Origin: Verrucomicrobiales bacterium
Lineage (GTDB): Bacteria > Verrucomicrobiota > Verrucomicrobiia > Verrucomicrobiales > DEV007
Direction: 5' to 3'
Length of the DNA stretch: 9,177 bases
NCBI GenBank assembly: GCA_002696885.1
Contig: NZSO01000009.1
Location: 1 to 9,177, forward strand
Part shown: positions 7,221 to 9,177 of the stretch, piece by piece
How the letters are laid out: each line of letters begins with the position of its first letter
Numbering within the stretch: the stretch's first letter is position 1
Made by a program: the position numbers and the translations under genes
The notes under the pieces: generated by a model
Told to the model about the DNA's origin: nothing
Seen by the model: the letters and a program-made list of their open reading frames with translations, nothing else
Databases searched by the model: none

Positions 7221-9177
7221 CTAATTTGCCAAATCGACTAAAATCTCTCTTGGTTTTGCACCTTCCCCTGGGCCTATAATTCCACGCATTTCCAGAATAT
7301 CCATCATTCTGGCCGCGCGGGTATAGCCTAAGCGTAGTCTTCGTTGGAGCAATGAGGTCGATGCACGTCTCTCAACTTGAATGACTTCTAAACATTTTTC
7401 GATTATTTCCTCGTCTTCATCTGATACCTCCTCGTTTTCATCAGAATTACCGCTAAGTTTTTCCTCAATTTCCTGAGCAAATATTGGGCTTGCTTGATTG
7501 GAACAAAATTCAACAACTGAAACGCATTCCTCGTCCGTAATTAATGCCCCTTGGGCTCTGCTTAATTGTGCACTTCCTGGAGGCAAATAAAGCATATCGC
7601 CTTTGCCAACCAATTTTTCCGCACCCTTATTATCGAGTATTACCCTGCTATCTAATGACGATGAAACTTGGAACGCTACCCTTGAGGGAATGTTTGCTTT
7701 GATGATACCAGTAACAACATCTGCCCTAGGCGTTTGTGTGGCGATTATAAGATGTATTCCTGCAGCTCTTGCCTTTTGCGCTATCCTTGCAATTGCTTGT
7801 TCTACATCAGCGGGGGCAGTCTGCATTAAATCGGCTAACTCATCAATGATGACTACAATGTATGGAAGTCTTTCTGGAATTTTTTCTTCATCGACATCAG
7901 ATGCTCCAATCGAATCTTCTATTTCTTTATTTCTTTGAGCTTCCGCATTACCAAAATTAGTATTTGGAGTTGATTCGTTTAGAATATCTTCACTGTGAGT
8001 AGGTGGCTTTACTTCAAGGTCATCATTTGAATTGCTCTGAACTTCATTCCACTCTCCCTCATTTTCACCCTCCTCATATTCTACTTCTACCTCTTCATAT
8101 TCATATTCATATTCCCAAGAATCATCTTCTTCTGCTTCATTTGCTTTTGGACTAGTATTATCAAAGTCTAATTGTGATTGACCCGATTGATCAAAGAATT
8201 CATCAGATTGGTTTTCTTCTTCATTAGCTTTCTGGCGTTCATTAAATGCATCAAAATTTCGAATATTTAGCTTCGCAAATAGTTGATAGCGTCGTTCCAT
8301 TTCATTAACGACCCACCTTAATGCTAAAATAACTTTTTTTGAATCTGTTACGACCGGCACAATTTGATGGGGCAGATCGTTGTAAACTTGCATTTCGACA
8401 ACCTTTGGATCAATCATTATGAAGCGAAGTTCATCAGGAGTAAATCTGTAAAGCATGCTAGCGATGATACCATTGATACATACGGACTTTCCTGCTCCTG
8501 TTGCTCCGGCAACTAATAAGTGTGGCATTTTGGCGAGATCACCAATCACTGTTTTGCCATAAACATCCTTACCAAGAGCGATCGGAATTTTGTGTTTTGT
8601 GTCCAAAAACTCTGGATCTTCGAAAAGTTCTCTGAGTGGGACAATTATTTTCTCATTATTAGCTATTTCAATTCCTACAGTGTCTTTTCCAGGTATTGGT
8701 GCCAAAATGTTTATTCTCTCAGCTTTTGTAGCTAAGGCGATGTTGTCTTCAAGTGCTGTGATTCTGTTTAGTCTCAGTCCTTTACTCGGATAGATTTCAT
8801 ATCTTGTTATGGTTGGCCCCCTAGTAATATCACCTGCAGAGACATTGACTTTAAAATGCTCTAGTGTTTCGATTATGGTTTTTTGAGTCTGAATTAATAG
8901 ATTTTTATCGGTTGGTTTCCGATCGGTCTGTGCTTCATAATTTAATAAATCAATATCTGGTAATTGATAACCTGGGAATTGAATTTCCTTTGCAGCATTA
9001 AATTCGTTTCCACCATTATTGCTGTTAACGGATTTGTTTGCCGCCAAAACTTCTGCGATAGAAGGTTTCTTAGTAGCAATTTCCTCTGGAGACCGAACTG
9101 AAGCATCAAAGATTTTTGGTTCAGTAATTTCCTCAGGAGTTTCTTCGGATTCTGGCTCAATGATTTCCTCTACTTCA
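7221..9177 (-). CDS. ftsK: DNA translocase FtsK, C-terminal motor part (5' end outside window)
   Basis: FtsK pumps DNA at the division septum and activates chromosome dimer resolution. The frame is open to the window edge, so 651 residues are visible and the N-terminal membrane domain is missing. A TTG at 9047 is an internal Leu codon, not a start. The order is: a Glu/Pro-rich linker (9177 to about 8990); the alpha domain (about 8970-8550); and the RecA-like beta motor with Walker A GATGAGKS (8507-8484), MIDPKVVEMQVYNDLPH (about 8417-8367) and Walker B VVIIDE (7856-7839). QKARAAGIHLIIATQTPRAD follows Walker B. The gamma winged helix (7415-7224) keeps RRASTSLLQRRLRLGYTRAA, the part that reads KOPS in known FtsK. 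Odd feature: an acidic, low-complexity insertion of about 121 residues (8234-7872) between the two halves of the motor. All catalytic motifs are intact, so it is probably functional. Confidence 0.93.
   Translation of the reverse strand, partial: EVEEIIEPESEETPEEITEPKIFDASVRSPEEIATKKPSIAEVLAANKSVNSNNGGNEFNAAKEIQFPGYQLPDIDLLNYEAQTDRKPTDKNLLIQTQKTIIETLEHFKVNVSAGDITRGPTITRYEIYPSKGLRLNRITALEDNIALATKAERINILAPIPGKDTVGIEIANNEKIIVPLRELFEDPEFLDTKHKIPIALGKDVYGKTVIGDLAKMPHLLVAGATGAGKSVCINGIIASMLYRFTPDELRFIMIDPKVVEMQVYNDLPHQIVPVVTDSKKVILALRWVVNEMERRYQLFAKLNIRNFDAFNERQKANEEENQSDEFFDQSGQSQLDFDNTSPKANEAEEDDSWEYEYEYEEVEVEYEEGENEGEWNEVQSNSNDDLEVKPPTHSEDILNESTPNTNFGNAEAQRNKEIEDSIGASDVDEEKIPERLPYIVVIIDELADLMQTAPADVEQAIARIAQKARAAGIHLIIATQTPRADVVTGIIKANIPSRVAFQVSSSLDSRVILDNKGAEKLVGKGDMLYLPPGSAQLSRAQGALITDEECVSVVEFCSNQASPIFAQEIEEKLSGNSDENEEVSDEDEEIIEKCLEVIQVERRASTSLLQRRLRLGYTRAARMMDILEMRGIIGPGEGAKPREILVDLAN
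8094..8114. repeat. TTCATA hexamer repeat inside ftsK
   Basis: There are three and a half perfect copies of TTCATA on the + strand (8094-8114), read by ftsK on the minus strand as alternating Glu-Tyr (EYEYEYE). A six-base unit can change copy number by slippage without shifting the frame. The repeat lies within the acidic insertion of the motor domain, and the flanking codons are also Glu-rich. Confidence 0.85.

Noticed and set aside
7603..7938. Open frame of 111 codons on the + strand
   Set aside because: It is opposite the conserved Walker B part of FtsK; its apparent hydrophobic character comes from the complement of the FtsK codons.
9045..9047. TTG at 9047 as the start of a short FtsK
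   Set aside because: The frame stays open to the window end with a Glu/Pro-rich linker as expected for FtsK, so this codon is internal.

Overview
This window is AT-rich chromosomal DNA, apparently from a free-living Gram-negative bacterium. The family mix points to the Planctomycetota/Verrucomicrobiota side, most plausibly a marine Verrucomicrobiota (Opitutae-like). The clues are a GYF_2 (DUF4339) protein, a 3-keto-disaccharide-hydrolase/LamG-like domain, a RodZ-like helix-turn-helix membrane protein beside ftsK, and weak or missing Shine-Dalgarno sequences. This placement is inferred from domain content, with no marker gene seen, and is tentative.

Left part (1-4260, mostly + strand). The first 71 bases are the start of a minus-strand GYF_2-domain gene that leaves the window. 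A 151-base divergent spacer separates it from a three-gene ferric iron ABC importer: fbpA (periplasmic Fe3+-binding protein), fbpB (fused two-half permease) and fbpC (ATPase). A Fur-box-like core sits inside a perfect 37-base palindrome that runs across the fbpA start codon, so the operon is probably repressed by iron. A strong hairpin followed by a T-run (4204-4247) ends the operon.

Right part (4280-9177, all minus strand). In transcription order this holds ftsK (its N-terminal part lies beyond the window), a RodZ-like HTH/transmembrane protein and a large secreted protein. The secreted protein fuses an HtrA-type serine protease, a concanavalin/LamG-like domain, a SirB1-type transglutaminase-like domain and TPRs. 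The gaps are 76 and 24 bases, consistent with one transcription unit. FtsK works in chromosome segregation and division, and the HTH-membrane protein suggests a cell-shape or envelope link. The role of the protease fusion is unknown.

I see no RNA gene, insertion sequence, CRISPR array or phage gene. The window mostly looks like ordinary core genome. The points most worth a second look are the start-codon-spanning palindrome, the protease fusion, and the long acidic insertion inside the FtsK motor domain. I did not find convincing evidence for an entirely new system.
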